This document shows, piece by piece, positions 7,155-14,230 of a stretch of 14,887 nucleotides of DNA. This DNA is from an uncultured Bacteroidota bacterium (GTDB lineage: Bacteria > Bacteroidota > Bacteroidia > Bacteroidales > F082): assembly GCA_900542475.1 (NCBI GenBank), contig UQNO01000048.1:1-14887 (forward strand), read 5' to 3'. Position 1 is the stretch's first letter. Every line of letters begins with the position of its first letter. Below the pieces are notes generated by a model. That model had not been told where the DNA came from. It made no database searches and saw only the letters and a program-made list of their open reading frames with translations. Both the position numbers and the translations under genes were made by a program.

Positions 7155-7184
7155 CAAAGTTACGGAAAATCACCGACTTGACAA
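7155..7184 (-). promoter_or_regulatory. Promoter of the MmcQ/YjbR gene
   Basis: On the minus strand TTG (7184-7182), then 19 nt, then TAACTTTG (7162-7155). This is a full match to the -33/-7 pattern, 67 nt before the ATG. Confidence 0.7.
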
Positions 7185-7569
7185 TGCGACTTTTTTGAAA
7201 ATCTGAAATCAAGCACTTTGGCGGTGCGGCAGCCCGTCATAAAATGTCTAAAATCGATAGAGACGATTGAAAACAGGTAATCTCATGTCTATTGTTCCAT
7301 AAGATTCAAACAATCTTGACGATGGTCAATTTCAGTCAACCTTATCCCTCTTTATAGACAAAAAAACTTTTCGTCTGTCGAATGATAAAATTAAATATTA
7401 GCATCAACCTCGGCCGTCGGTTTGAGAGCCACGCCGCATTTAATCTCAAGAATGTTGATTTAGATACCGCAATCAACAACAAGAACGATTCATTATTTTT
7501 ATTTTATAGCATTTTCATCATGAAATTTGCCTTTTGGCCCAATATTTTGAGTTGTCAGCTCCTTAAAAC
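7185..7569. other. Gene-poor intergenic region
   Basis: About 385 bases lie between the MmcQ/YjbR promoter and the hcp 3' hairpin with no convincing gene. One open frame (7382-7630, plus, 82 codons) runs through the hcp hairpin, has no promoter motif before it and resembles no family I know, so I do not call it. A TTGAC-N4-GTCAA palindrome is at 7316-7329. ATTGTT/AACAAT arms just left of it could form a small hairpin. A decayed gene or a small RNA cannot be excluded. Confidence 0.4.
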
Positions 7570-7612
7570 AATCACCGTCGCAAAGGTCAAGAAAAACTTT
7601 GCGGCGGTGATT
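7570..7612 (-). terminator. 3' hairpin of hcp
   Basis: Arms of 16 nt (7570-7585 and 7597-7612) pair around an 11-nt loop with one imperfect position (7578/7604). It starts 22 nt beyond the hcp stop. On the minus strand it is followed by GTTTTAAGG, a short T-run. It reads best as the hcp terminator. The imperfect pair is U-G on plus-strand RNA and A-C on minus-strand RNA, so the plus-strand RNA would fold slightly better. Confidence 0.55.
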
Positions 7613-7634
7613 ATGAGAAAGGTTACATAAAACT

Positions 7635-9296
7635 TTAGATTCCAAACAGTTTCATATCTTCTTCCACAGTCGTGATGCCACCAATGCCGAAGTTCTCGAC
7701 GAGCACTTTGGCCACGTTTGGTGAGAGGAACGCCGGCAATGTCGGGCCGAGGTGGATGTTTTTCACGCCGAGGTTGAGCAGGGCCAGCAACACTATGACG
7801 GCTTTCTGCTCGTACCAAGCGATGTTATAGGCGATGGGCAGTTGGTTCACATCGTCCAAGCCGAACACCTCTTTGAGTTTCAGGGCGATGAGAGCCAAAG
7901 AATAGCTGTCGTTACACTGTCCGGCGTCCAGTACGCGCGGAATGCCGCCGATGTCGCCCAAGGCGAGCTTGTTGTACTTGTATTTGGCGCAACCTGCCGT
8001 AAGGATAACGCAATCTTTTGGCAAAGCTTTGGCAAATTCGGTGTAGTATTCGCGGTTCTTCATGCGACCGTCGCAACCCGCCATCACCACAAACTTGCGG
8101 ATAGCGCCGCTCTTCACGGCCTCCACCACCTTGTCGGCGAGGGCAAACACCTGCTCGTGTGCGAAGCCGCCCACAATCTTGCCTGTCTCAATCTCTTTCG
8201 GGGATTGGCAAGTTTTGGCCAATGCGATGATTTCGCTGAAGTCCTTTTTGCCGTTGGCATCGGCAGAGATGTGCTTCCAACCCGGGAATCCAGTGCTGTT
8301 GGTGGTGAACACACGGTTTTTGTAAGTGGCGCTTCCAGTCGGAGGCACGATGCAGTTGGTGGTGAACAAAATCGGGCCGTTGAAAGCCTCAAATTCTTCG
8401 CGTTGCTTCCACCAAGCGTTGCCATAGTTGCCTTTCAGGTGGCTGTATCGCTTCAGTCGGGGATAATAATGGGCGGGGAGCATCTCGCTGTGAGTGTAGA
8501 TGTCGATGCCTGTGTCCTTGCTCTGTTCAAGCAACTGCTCGATGTCGTTGAGATCGTGGCCGCTGACCAAAATACCCGGACGATTGCCCACGCCGATGTT
8601 CACTTCGGTAATCTCTGGATTGCCGAAGGCGGTCGTGTTGGCTTTGTCCAACAAGGCCATGGCCTTTACGCCCCATTCGCCGGTTTTCAGCACCAATGCG
8701 GTGAGCTCGTCGGCATCATTGCAGGTGACTAATTGTCCGAGGGTTTGCAGAATGGCCTCGTTGATATCGCCGTCCACCTGACCGAGGCGGGCGGCGTGTT
8801 CCAAGTAGGCGGCCATACCTTTGAGGCCGTACATGGTTAGTTCTTTCAGTGAGCGAATGTCCTCGTTGCTTTCGGCCAACACGCCCACAGTCTGGGCTTT
8901 CTCGTCGTATTGTTCGCGGGTGCCGTTCCATTCCAAGACATCGAGTTTCGGCAGTTCAATGCCTTGCTTGTTAGTTACGCGGTCTTTGAATATGTTGCGC
9001 AATTCCAATCCCTTGTCGATGCGGGCGTAGATGCTCTCCACGTCGAAGTTGGCGTTGGTGATGGTGCAGAACAGAGCGTCGTTCACGAAGGAGTGGATGC
9101 TCTTGCGAAAATCGCAGTAGTCGTGTCCACAACTATGCTGATGATGGTTGGCGATAACACCCAGTCCTTTAAGGATATAAATCAGCAGGTCTTGGGCGCG
9201 AGCCACTTGCGGGGTCTTTCCGCACACACCTGAAATCTTGCAGCCGGCACATCCGGCCGTCTCCTGACACTGGAAACAAAACATTTTATCGTTCAT
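7635..9296 (-). CDS. hcp: Hybrid cluster protein (hydroxylamine reductase / NO reductase type), class I
   Basis: 553 residues, normal for Hcp. The N-terminal cysteines 7, 10, 19 and 25 (CX2CX8CX5C) bind the first Fe-S cluster and mark the anaerobe-type class I protein. The expected ligands of the hybrid 4Fe-2S-2O cluster are all present by position: His247, Glu271, Cys315, Cys408, Cys436, Cys461, Glu496 and Lys498. Hcp reduces nitric oxide to N2O (hydroxylamine in vitro) and protects anaerobes from nitrosative stress in the cytoplasm. The gene faces away from a Crp/Fnr regulator at 9561. Its promoter has a -7 box, no -33 box and an upstream palindrome, as expected for activator-dependent expression. 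No hcr or ferredoxin partner gene is adjacent. Confidence 0.96.
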   Translation of the reverse strand: MNDKMFCFQCQETAGCAGCKISGVCGKTPQVARAQDLLIYILKGLGVIANHHQHSCGHDYCDFRKSIHSFVNDALFCTITNANFDVESIYARIDKGLELRNIFKDRVTNKQGIELPKLDVLEWNGTREQYDEKAQTVGVLAESNEDIRSLKELTMYGLKGMAAYLEHAARLGQVDGDINEAILQTLGQLVTCNDADELTALVLKTGEWGVKAMALLDKANTTAFGNPEITEVNIGVGNRPGILVSGHDLNDIEQLLEQSKDTGIDIYTHSEMLPAHYYPRLKRYSHLKGNYGNAWWKQREEFEAFNGPILFTTNCIVPPTGSATYKNRVFTTNSTGFPGWKHISADANGKKDFSEIIALAKTCQSPKEIETGKIVGGFAHEQVFALADKVVEAVKSGAIRKFVVMAGCDGRMKNREYYTEFAKALPKDCVILTAGCAKYKYNKLALGDIGGIPRVLDAGQCNDSYSLALIALKLKEVFGLDDVNQLPIAYNIAWYEQKAVIVLLALLNLGVKNIHLGPTLPAFLSPNVAKVLVENFGIGGITTVEEDMKLFGI

Positions 9297-9333
9297 GACA
9301 TATAGGTTTTAATTTAATAATGAATTCTGACTG

Positions 9334-9341
9334 CAAAAATA
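9334..9341 (-). promoter_or_regulatory. -7 element of the hcp promoter
   Basis: On the minus strand TATTTTTG matches TAnnTTTG, 37 nt before the hcp ATG. At the place where TTG would stand (about 9361-9364) the bases are GC-rich and do not match, which points to a promoter that needs an activator. Confidence 0.65.
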
Positions 9342-9363
9342 CATCTGTTGAATGAGGTGAAGC

Positions 9364-9377
9364 GTAACATTTGTTAC
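9364..9377. promoter_or_regulatory. Candidate Crp/Fnr-type (HcpR) operator upstream of hcp
   Basis: GTAACA-TT-TGTTAC has perfect 6-bp arms around 2 nt (equivalently 5-bp arms around 4 nt, the Crp/Fnr geometry). Its centre at 9370.5 lies about 41-42 nt upstream of the start point expected from the hcp -7 box, the standard class II activator position. It also sits 16 nt upstream of the -33 box of the divergent regulator gene, so it could serve both. Palindromes of this size occur by chance a few times in 15 kb. The position is the main evidence. Confidence 0.5.
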
Positions 9378-9392
9378 CGGAGTTTTTTTCTG

Positions 9393-9422
9393 TTGTTTTT
9401 TTTAAAAAAAACACTATCTTTG
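9393..9422 (+). promoter_or_regulatory. Promoter of the Crp/Fnr regulator gene
   Basis: TTG (9393-9395), 19 nt, then TATCTTTG (9415-9422) is a full match to the -33/-7 pattern. The transcript would carry a leader of about 130 nt before ATG 9561. Confidence 0.7.
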
Positions 9423-9434
9423 CAGGCAAATAAA

Positions 9435-9592
9435 ATGAAAACAATGCAAAAAAACATCCGTTCCAACAATTCATGAAGTCGCCTTCAGCCGATTTTACTT
9501 GGAATGGAAAAACTATCCGCATCCGGCTTGTTTATCATAGCAAAGGAATAGATTTAGATTATGGAAGAACTCAAAAAGATAAAAATCTTTGA
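9435..9592 (+). other. Leader of the regulator mRNA with two overlapping short reading frames
   Basis: The ~130-nt leader contains a 13-codon frame (ATG 9435, stop 9474-9476). Its stop overlaps, as ATGA, the ATG of a 39-codon frame (9473-9592). The second frame runs past ATG 9561 of the regulator gene in another reading frame. The 39-residue product (MKSPSADFTWNGK...) is balanced in composition but matches no family I recognise. This could be a translational control leader or an untranslated spacer that is open by chance. Confidence 0.3.
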
Positions 9593-10166
9593 TAGATGCA
9601 GCGATGAGGCTTTGGAAGGCCTTCTCAAAAGTCCGTGCCGCCGACAGGAATATCCTGCGGGCAGACGTATGCTCAATGCAGGTGACCCGTGCCGTGCGTT
9701 GATGGTGCTTGTCGAGGGGCAGGCCGAGGCGAGAATGATGGGGGAAGAGGGTCGCGAATTACTCGTTGACCGCTTGAATGCCCCGATGATATTGGCTCCG
9801 GCGTTTCTCTTCGCCACACCCGACATTATTCCTGTGGAGGTCACTGCAGTGACCGATTGCGCCGTGTGGCACATCAACCGAGAGGCGTTTTTTGATTTTA
9901 TGCAGCAAGAACCGTCTGTACTCCGTGCATTCTTGGAAGAACTTTCCGCCAAGGGTCATTTCCTGAGCGGCAAGATGCGTTCTTTTGCAGTGAAGGGACT
10001 GAAAAATCGTGTCATAGAATATCTCGAAGTCAACGAAAGTATCACATCGGTGGCCGAGGTTGCCCAAGAGCTTGGTGTCACAAGACCCTCGTTAAGCAGA
10101 GTCCTTTCGGAAATGCTTGACGAAGGTGTTGTCACGAAAGACGCAAAAGGTTATAGATGTAAATAA
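9561..10166 (+). CDS. hcpR: Crp/Fnr-family transcriptional regulator, probably HcpR
   Basis: 201 residues, slightly short for the family. The N-terminal half is a cyclic-nucleotide-binding-like beta-roll (about 8-115) with the LMVLVEGQAEARM and FLFATPDIIPVEVTAVTDC segments, but no intact cAMP phosphate pocket is evident. A long dimer helix follows near 115-145. The C-terminal winged helix-turn-helix reads VAEVAQELGVTRPSLSRVL (164-182), with recognition-helix residues Thr174, Arg175 and Arg180. HcpR is the Crp/Fnr-type activator of hcp in anaerobes and binds heme to sense NO in Porphyromonas. Here the assignment rests on divergence from hcp and on the palindrome between them. No Fnr-type N-terminal cysteine cluster is present. 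The beta-roll alone does not fix the ligand. Confidence 0.85.
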   Translation: MEELKKIKIFDRCSDEALEGLLKSPCRRQEYPAGRRMLNAGDPCRALMVLVEGQAEARMMGEEGRELLVDRLNAPMILAPAFLFATPDIIPVEVTAVTDCAVWHINREAFFDFMQQEPSVLRAFLEELSAKGHFLSGKMRSFAVKGLKNRVIEYLEVNESITSVAEVAQELGVTRPSLSRVLSEMLDEGVVTKDAKGYRCK

Positions 10167-10193
10167 TCATTTTTCAATCTTGTTCAACAGTGA

Positions 10194-11420
10194 TTATGCT
10201 TTGTCAACGATGCTGGAGATGTTAGATTAAGAGGCAAATCTGGAATATTCATTGATCCAGCATATTGGAATGAAAAAGAAGGCAAAATCAAGAAGGTGTC
10301 ACGCATGGCCAAGAAGGAGGAACAGAAAAAAGTAACGAAGCTTGATGAAAAGGTAGAGGGACTGCGCATATTCATTAACACAAAATATGAAGAAGATAGT
10401 GTTAATGTCAAGAAAACCATTGATAAAGAATGGCTTGTAGAGGTTGTAAAAGAGTATTTGAATCCTGACATTAAAATCAATTACTCTGAATTGGATTTCT
10501 ATCAAGCCCTTGATATTTTTATTAACCAAGAGGGACAGCGCACAAAGACGGCATCCAAGCATTGGTCTTACTCAACCATTCAAAAATTCAAGACCCTCAA
10601 AAACCATCTATTATCATTCGACAAAGATTTGACTTTTGAAGATTTGGATGTTGACAGGATCTCAGATTTTGTCACTTACGAGCAGGAAACACTGTAGCTT
10701 ATTGACAGTACGGTGAAGAAACAAATTGTATATCTGAAATGGTTCCTACGATGGACTGTTAATATGAATATCAATAAAAACACCGATTTTGAGAAGTTTA
10801 TCACAGGATTGCCAAGTCAGGACACGAAAGTAATTTTCCTAACGGCTGATGAATTAAAGAAAGTTCGAGAGCATGACTTTTCTAACGACTCTCAAATGGA
10901 TCGCATTAGAGACGTTTATATCTTCTGCTGCTACACAGGCTTGAGATATTCTGACGTTGAGAATCTGCGCAGGGAAAACATTTATGACGACAGAATCCAT
11001 ATCACGACCGTCAAAACAGAAGACCGACTTATTATAGAGTTGAATAATGTCTCTCGTGGAATATTGGAGAAATACGAGCCATATCAGTACAAAAACAACA
11101 AAGCCCTCCCCGTCATCAGCATCCAGAAGATGAATAATGCCTTGAAGGAAATGGCTGAAGCTTGCGAGATAAACTCCAACGTCGAAATCATTCATTTTAA
11201 AAAAGGTGAGCGCATAGTTAAAAAAGTGCCCAAATACTCGCTAATAACCACACATACAGCGAGAAAGACCTTCGTATGTACCGTTATTCGACTTGGTGTT
11301 AACCCTGCTGTTATAATGAAAATAACAGGTCACAAGAAGTATGATACCATGAAGCCGTATATCGATGTTGAGGATAAAGTAAGAAGAGAGGCTATGAATA
11401 AATTTGATACAATGGAATAA
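10194..11420 (+). pseudogene. Tyrosine recombinase (phage/transposon integrase family), decayed
   Basis: One frame carries a recognisable Bacteroidota tyrosine recombinase but it is broken. The N-terminal arm domain begins mid-way (VRLRGKSGIFIDPAYW near 10221-10268) right after a TGA at 10191-10193, with no start codon. A core-binding domain follows. An in-frame TAG at 10695-10697 then interrupts it between ETL and LIDSTVKKQ. The catalytic domain beyond is intact: Arg in GLRYSDVENL, Lys in TVKTED, HTAR, GHKK and Tyr in KPYI. The C-terminal half alone (GTG 10713) would lack the arm and most of the core-binding domain, so integration activity is unlikely. It starts about 25 nt after the regulator gene's stop, as if the insertion or a deletion ended there. 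It is the relic of a mobile element. Confidence 0.8.
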
Positions 11421-11479
11421 CGCATTGACAATCATACATTTATAATACAATAAATATATTTCAAAAACAACAATCGTTG

Positions 11480-11528
11480 TATAATCAGTGGAAATCTCAT
11501 AAAAATTAACACATTTCCGCTGATTATA
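11480..11528. repeat. 16-bp inverted repeat at the ATPase promoter
   Basis: The left arm 11480-11495 and right arm 11513-11528 match as reverse complements at 15 of 16 positions, around a 17-nt AT-rich loop. The one difference (11489/11519) is a T-G pair, so plus-strand RNA could still pair fully. The right arm covers the place where the -33 box of the ATPase promoter would be, so it may be an operator. A recombination or element-end site left by the neighbouring integrase is the alternative. Confidence 0.65.
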
Positions 11529-11541
11529 AGTATATTTTGTG

Positions 11542-11549
11542 TATCTTTG
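11542..11549 (+). promoter_or_regulatory. -7 element of the ATPase promoter
   Basis: TATCTTTG matches TAnnTTTG 26 nt before ATG 11576. It lies inside the in-frame codons that follow the TTG at 11537, which argues against that upstream start. No TTG is found at -33, where the inverted repeat lies instead. Confidence 0.55.
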
Positions 11550-11575
11550 CCGATGAAATTAAACACAACAGCAAT

Positions 11576-12991
11576 ATGTTAATCGGCAGGAACAAAGAAG
11601 TTGCAGAGCTTATATCTCTCTTGAAAGGCGACAGATCCGAATTTGTCGCTGTTTATGGAAGACGCAGAGTTGGCAAGACATTTCTGATTCGCGAAGCCTT
11701 TAATTACAAGTTTGCGTTCCAGCATACAGGTATCTTGGACGCTTCGTTAAGCGAACAACTATCCGAATTCAGGGAGTCGCTTTATTCAGCAGGCATGAAA
11801 AAATGCGCCAAGCCACGTTCATGGCACGAGGCATTTCATTTGCTTGAAAGATTTCTGGAATCAAACACCTCTGAAAAGAAAATTGTATTTATCGATGAAC
11901 TTCCTTGGATGGATACTCCAAGATCAAACTTTATCAGAGCCTTGGATCATTTTTGGAACGGATGGGCAACGATGAGGAAAGATATCATACTTATTGTGTG
12001 TGGCAGTGCCACATCGTGGATAATCGACAAGGTTATAAAAAATTACGGCGGACTACACAACCGTGTCACTCGCCAGATATATTTAAAACCGTTCACTCTC
12101 GGTGAATGCGAGAAATATTGCAAATCGAAAAAACTCGGCTACACTCGCCGGCAAATTCTGGAAGCATATATGATTATGGGTGGAATCCCATATTATTGGA
12201 GTTTCCTGCAACGCGGCCAAAGCCTCGTGCAGAATATCGATAGAATATTCTTCTCGGACAGCGGCGAACTGCGGTATGAGTTCAAGGCGTTATATGCGTC
12301 ATTGTTCCGTTCACCTGAATCACATTTGGCAGTTATTACTGCCCTTGCAAAGAAAAAAACCGGAATGCTTCGCAATGAGATTCTGGCAGATACAGGTCTC
12401 TCGGACAACGAATCTTTCTCACGTGTTATGAAAGAGCTTGAACAATGTGGCTTTATCAGAAAATACTATTGCTTGGGCAAAAAAAGCAAAGATGCCACAT
12501 ATCAATTGATAGACAACTTCACATTGTTCCATTTTAATTTCATGATGGAGAACACAAATCTAAACAATCATTTCTGGTCGTCACAACAGAACTCTCCTCT
12601 TCACAATACATGGGCTGGACTGGCTTTTGAGCGTGTTTGTCTCCAACATGTTGAACAAATCAAGCGTGCTCTCGGTTTTTCAGCAGTCATAAGCAGTGAA
12701 TATTCATGGACTTACAAATCTAAAGACAGTGAAGACAAGGGCGTTCAGATAGACCTGCTGATTGACAGAAACGATAGGATCATCAATCTGTGTGAAATGA
12801 AATGCTCTAATGATGTTTACACTATTGATGCTGAAGAAGACGCTCGTTTAAGACGCAGGATCGGCACATTCATAAGAGAAAGAAAGACAAAGAAATCAGT
12901 GTTTCTTACAATGATAACCACTTACGGATTGTCAAAAGGCGGTTATACCAATGATGTGCCATGTCAGCTTACTATGGATGATTTGTTTTGA
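11576..12991 (+). CDS. AAA family ATPase with PD-(D/E)XK-like C-terminal domain (DUF234/archaeal-ATPase group)
   Basis: 471 residues. It begins with MLIGRNKEVAEL, the usual start of this ATPase group. Walker A is GRRRVGKT at 28-35. Walker B is IVFIDEL at 103-109, followed by PWMDT. A CGSATSWI sensor-like segment lies near residues 140-147. A winged-helix part follows (around 255-300). The C-terminal domain reads QIDLLI then LCEMK, placing Asp393, Glu407 and Lys409 as in the PD-(D/E)XK nuclease fold. These single-gene ATPases are scattered, often multicopy, in Bacteroidota and archaea; their function is unknown to me, and defence, toxin-like or mobile roles are only guesses. It follows an integrase relic and carries its own promoter with an inverted repeat. 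The reading frame is intact. The start is set by the promoter position. Confidence 0.87.
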   Translation: MLIGRNKEVAELISLLKGDRSEFVAVYGRRRVGKTFLIREAFNYKFAFQHTGILDASLSEQLSEFRESLYSAGMKKCAKPRSWHEAFHLLERFLESNTSEKKIVFIDELPWMDTPRSNFIRALDHFWNGWATMRKDIILIVCGSATSWIIDKVIKNYGGLHNRVTRQIYLKPFTLGECEKYCKSKKLGYTRRQILEAYMIMGGIPYYWSFLQRGQSLVQNIDRIFFSDSGELRYEFKALYASLFRSPESHLAVITALAKKKTGMLRNEILADTGLSDNESFSRVMKELEQCGFIRKYYCLGKKSKDATYQLIDNFTLFHFNFMMENTNLNNHFWSSQQNSPLHNTWAGLAFERVCLQHVEQIKRALGFSAVISSEYSWTYKSKDSEDKGVQIDLLIDRNDRIINLCEMKCSNDVYTIDAEEDARLRRRIGTFIRERKTKKSVFLTMITTYGLSKGGYTNDVPCQLTMDDLF

Positions 12992-13016
12992 GTTAAGACT
13001 GCAAAAATCATAGGAT

Positions 13017-13598
13017 TTATCTCCTCCAAGCTCCAATCACCTCGCCGATATAAACCGTATGAATCCCGGCATCGAAGTCGGCGTACCAGTCTTTGGGTGT
13101 GGCGTTGCGGAAGTCGTTCTCGTTCTGGTGCCAAGATGTCATAATCTCACACTCGATCACCAGTTTCGCTTCCTCGTAATATGGAGTACCGTTCTCGGTG
13201 TATGCGGTATGAAGTCCCAACGCAGCGGCTTTGTCACCGTCACGGCCACTGTTACGACCCATATATTTCCAAACTTCAGGATCTTCAAACTCCATGATGG
13301 TAAAACGACCGTGACGCTCCATGAACTCCCATGTGTAGCGAGCAGGGGCGACATAAACCGTGACGGTCGGACGGTCATGGCCGATATAGTTTCCGATGTT
13401 TCCCCAGCCTATTGTCATGGCGTTGTTCTCAGTAGTGTCGCCGGAGCAGAGGATTAGGTTTTTAGTGAAGAAAGTGAAGCCGTTGTCGGCAAAATCTTTC
13501 TGTACGTCGAATGGTTTGAGTTCAGTGTTCATAGGTGTATCTTTACAGCCAGTCAATGCGATTATTAGCATGGAGGCGATTAATAATATTTTTTTCAT
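13017..13598 (-). CDS. Flavin-reductase-like lipoprotein (FMN-binding split barrel)
   Basis: 193 residues from ATG 13598-13596. The N-terminus is a lipoprotein signal with basic residues, a hydrophobic helix and the lipobox LTGC, so Cys18 would be lipidated and the protein membrane-attached outside the cytoplasm. The body matches the flavin reductase / flavoredoxin family of FMN-binding split-barrel proteins: NAMTIGWGNIG (59-69), ARYTWEFM (86-93), SGRDGDKAAALGL (117-129) and EEAKLVIECE (142-151). The frame stays open for 93 codons upstream, across crcB, but that part is a shadow of crcB. The start is 11 nt after the crcB stop, so it is the last gene of the operon. Electron donor and acceptor are unknown. 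Confidence 0.85.
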   Translation of the reverse strand: MKKILLIASMLIIALTGCKDTPMNTELKPFDVQKDFADNGFTFFTKNLILCSGDTTENNAMTIGWGNIGNYIGHDRPTVTVYVAPARYTWEFMERHGRFTIMEFEDPEVWKYMGRNSGRDGDKAAALGLHTAYTENGTPYYEEAKLVIECEIMTSWHQNENDFRNATPKDWYADFDAGIHTVYIGEVIGAWRR

Positions 13599-13609
13599 TT
13601 TATATTTGT

Positions 13610-13975
13610 TTATTTTGCAATTTGATACCCGACAGCGACTATGAGCAAACTCAATAATATGCTGCCAGCGACGTATAGTGAAAAATACAGCCAATTTCCA
13701 GATTGAATCAGCTGAAGGCTCTCTTTGGAAAACGTGGAAAAAGTGGTGAAACCGCCGCAAAATCCGACGCTCAAGAACAGAACAAGCTGTTGTGAAGCGT
13801 TGGCACATCGGCTGAATATACCCCACAAGACACCAATCAACAAACAGCCAAGAAGATTGACAGTGAATGTCGCCCAAGGGAAACCGCCGGTATATTTAAT
13901 AAGCAGTGACACGATGTAACGCAAAGTTCCTCCAAAGAAGCTGCCAGCGCCGACTATAAGAATGTTCTTTAGCAT
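13610..13975 (-). CDS. crcB: Fluoride ion channel CrcB/Fluc
   Basis: 121 residues with four predicted membrane helices, the normal form of the small dual-topology CrcB/Fluc protein. It exports fluoride from the cytoplasm as a dimer. Signature pieces are GAGSFFGGTLRY at 9-20 (the conserved Arg19), TVNLLG with Asn40, and GFCGGFTTFSTF at 71-82, which carries the phenylalanines lining the pore and the central Thr/Ser sodium-site region. It lies 14 nt downstream of a small unknown gene and 11 nt upstream of the flavin-reductase lipoprotein. No fluoride riboswitch is visible in the short gap before it; any such control would have to lie upstream of the operon, beyond the window. Confidence 0.94.
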   Translation of the reverse strand: MLKNILIVGAGSFFGGTLRYIVSLLIKYTGGFPWATFTVNLLGCLLIGVLWGIFSRCANASQQLVLFLSVGFCGGFTTFSTFSKESLQLIQSGNWLYFSLYVAGSILLSLLIVAVGYQIAK

Positions 13976-13989
13976 AATTATTCAGTTTT

Positions 13990-14226
13990 CTAATTCTTTA
14001 GCATTTCACAAATCATATCTTCCCTGATGATTTTAGGCATTGATTTCCCTGCAAGTACCAATATTTTCTTGCCGTTACGATAGATATGAAGCTGGCGAGA
14101 TCTAACCAGTGCGGTCAATTCAGGATCATCTTGCATAGCCAGCCACAGACGATGATATATGCCGTCATCTTCAAACAGCTTCTTCTGTAAATGCGAGCAT
14201 AGGTTGGTGGTGTCGAGGGTTATCAT
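13990..14226 (-). CDS. Small protein of unknown function
   Basis: 78 residues, family not recognised. The predicted product is soluble with a mixed helix/strand pattern: an N-terminal helical part (HLQKKLFEDDG, then HRLWLAMQDDPEL), a strand pair RQLHIYRNGKKILVLAG (44-60) and a short C-terminal helix. It has no signal peptide, metal-binding cysteine pattern or helix-turn-helix that I can see. It begins 4 nt after the Nudix stop and ends 14 nt before crcB. This packing on the same strand is the main reason to believe it is translated. Confidence 0.7.
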   Translation of the reverse strand: MITLDTTNLCSHLQKKLFEDDGIYHRLWLAMQDDPELTALVRSRQLHIYRNGKKILVLAGKSMPKIIREDMICEMLKN

Positions 14227-14230
14227 AATT

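Noticed and set aside
7382..7630. 82-codon open frame in the gap downstream of hcp
   Set aside because: No TAnnTTTG box upstream and no recognisable family, and it runs through the hcp 3' hairpin.
7752..8732. 326-codon open frame on the plus strand opposite hcp
   Set aside because: It is antisense to a clear Hcp protein with all cluster ligands. Its product resembles no family and it has no promoter motif. The length is a side effect of the hcp codon pattern.
9329..13008. Direct repeat GACTGCAAAAAT at 9329-9340 and 12997-13008 as attachment sites flanking an element
   Set aside because: A few 12-base matches are expected by chance in a window of this size and base composition. One copy includes the hcp -7 box, and an element bounded there would include the regulator gene.
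12995..13020. AAATC/GATTT mini-hairpin between the ATPase and the flavin-reductase gene as a terminator
   Set aside because: Only 5 bp, AT-rich, and without a real T-run on either strand.
13599..13877. 93-codon upstream extension of the flavin-reductase lipoprotein
   Set aside because: It lies inside crcB in another frame and would bury the lipoprotein signal peptide.
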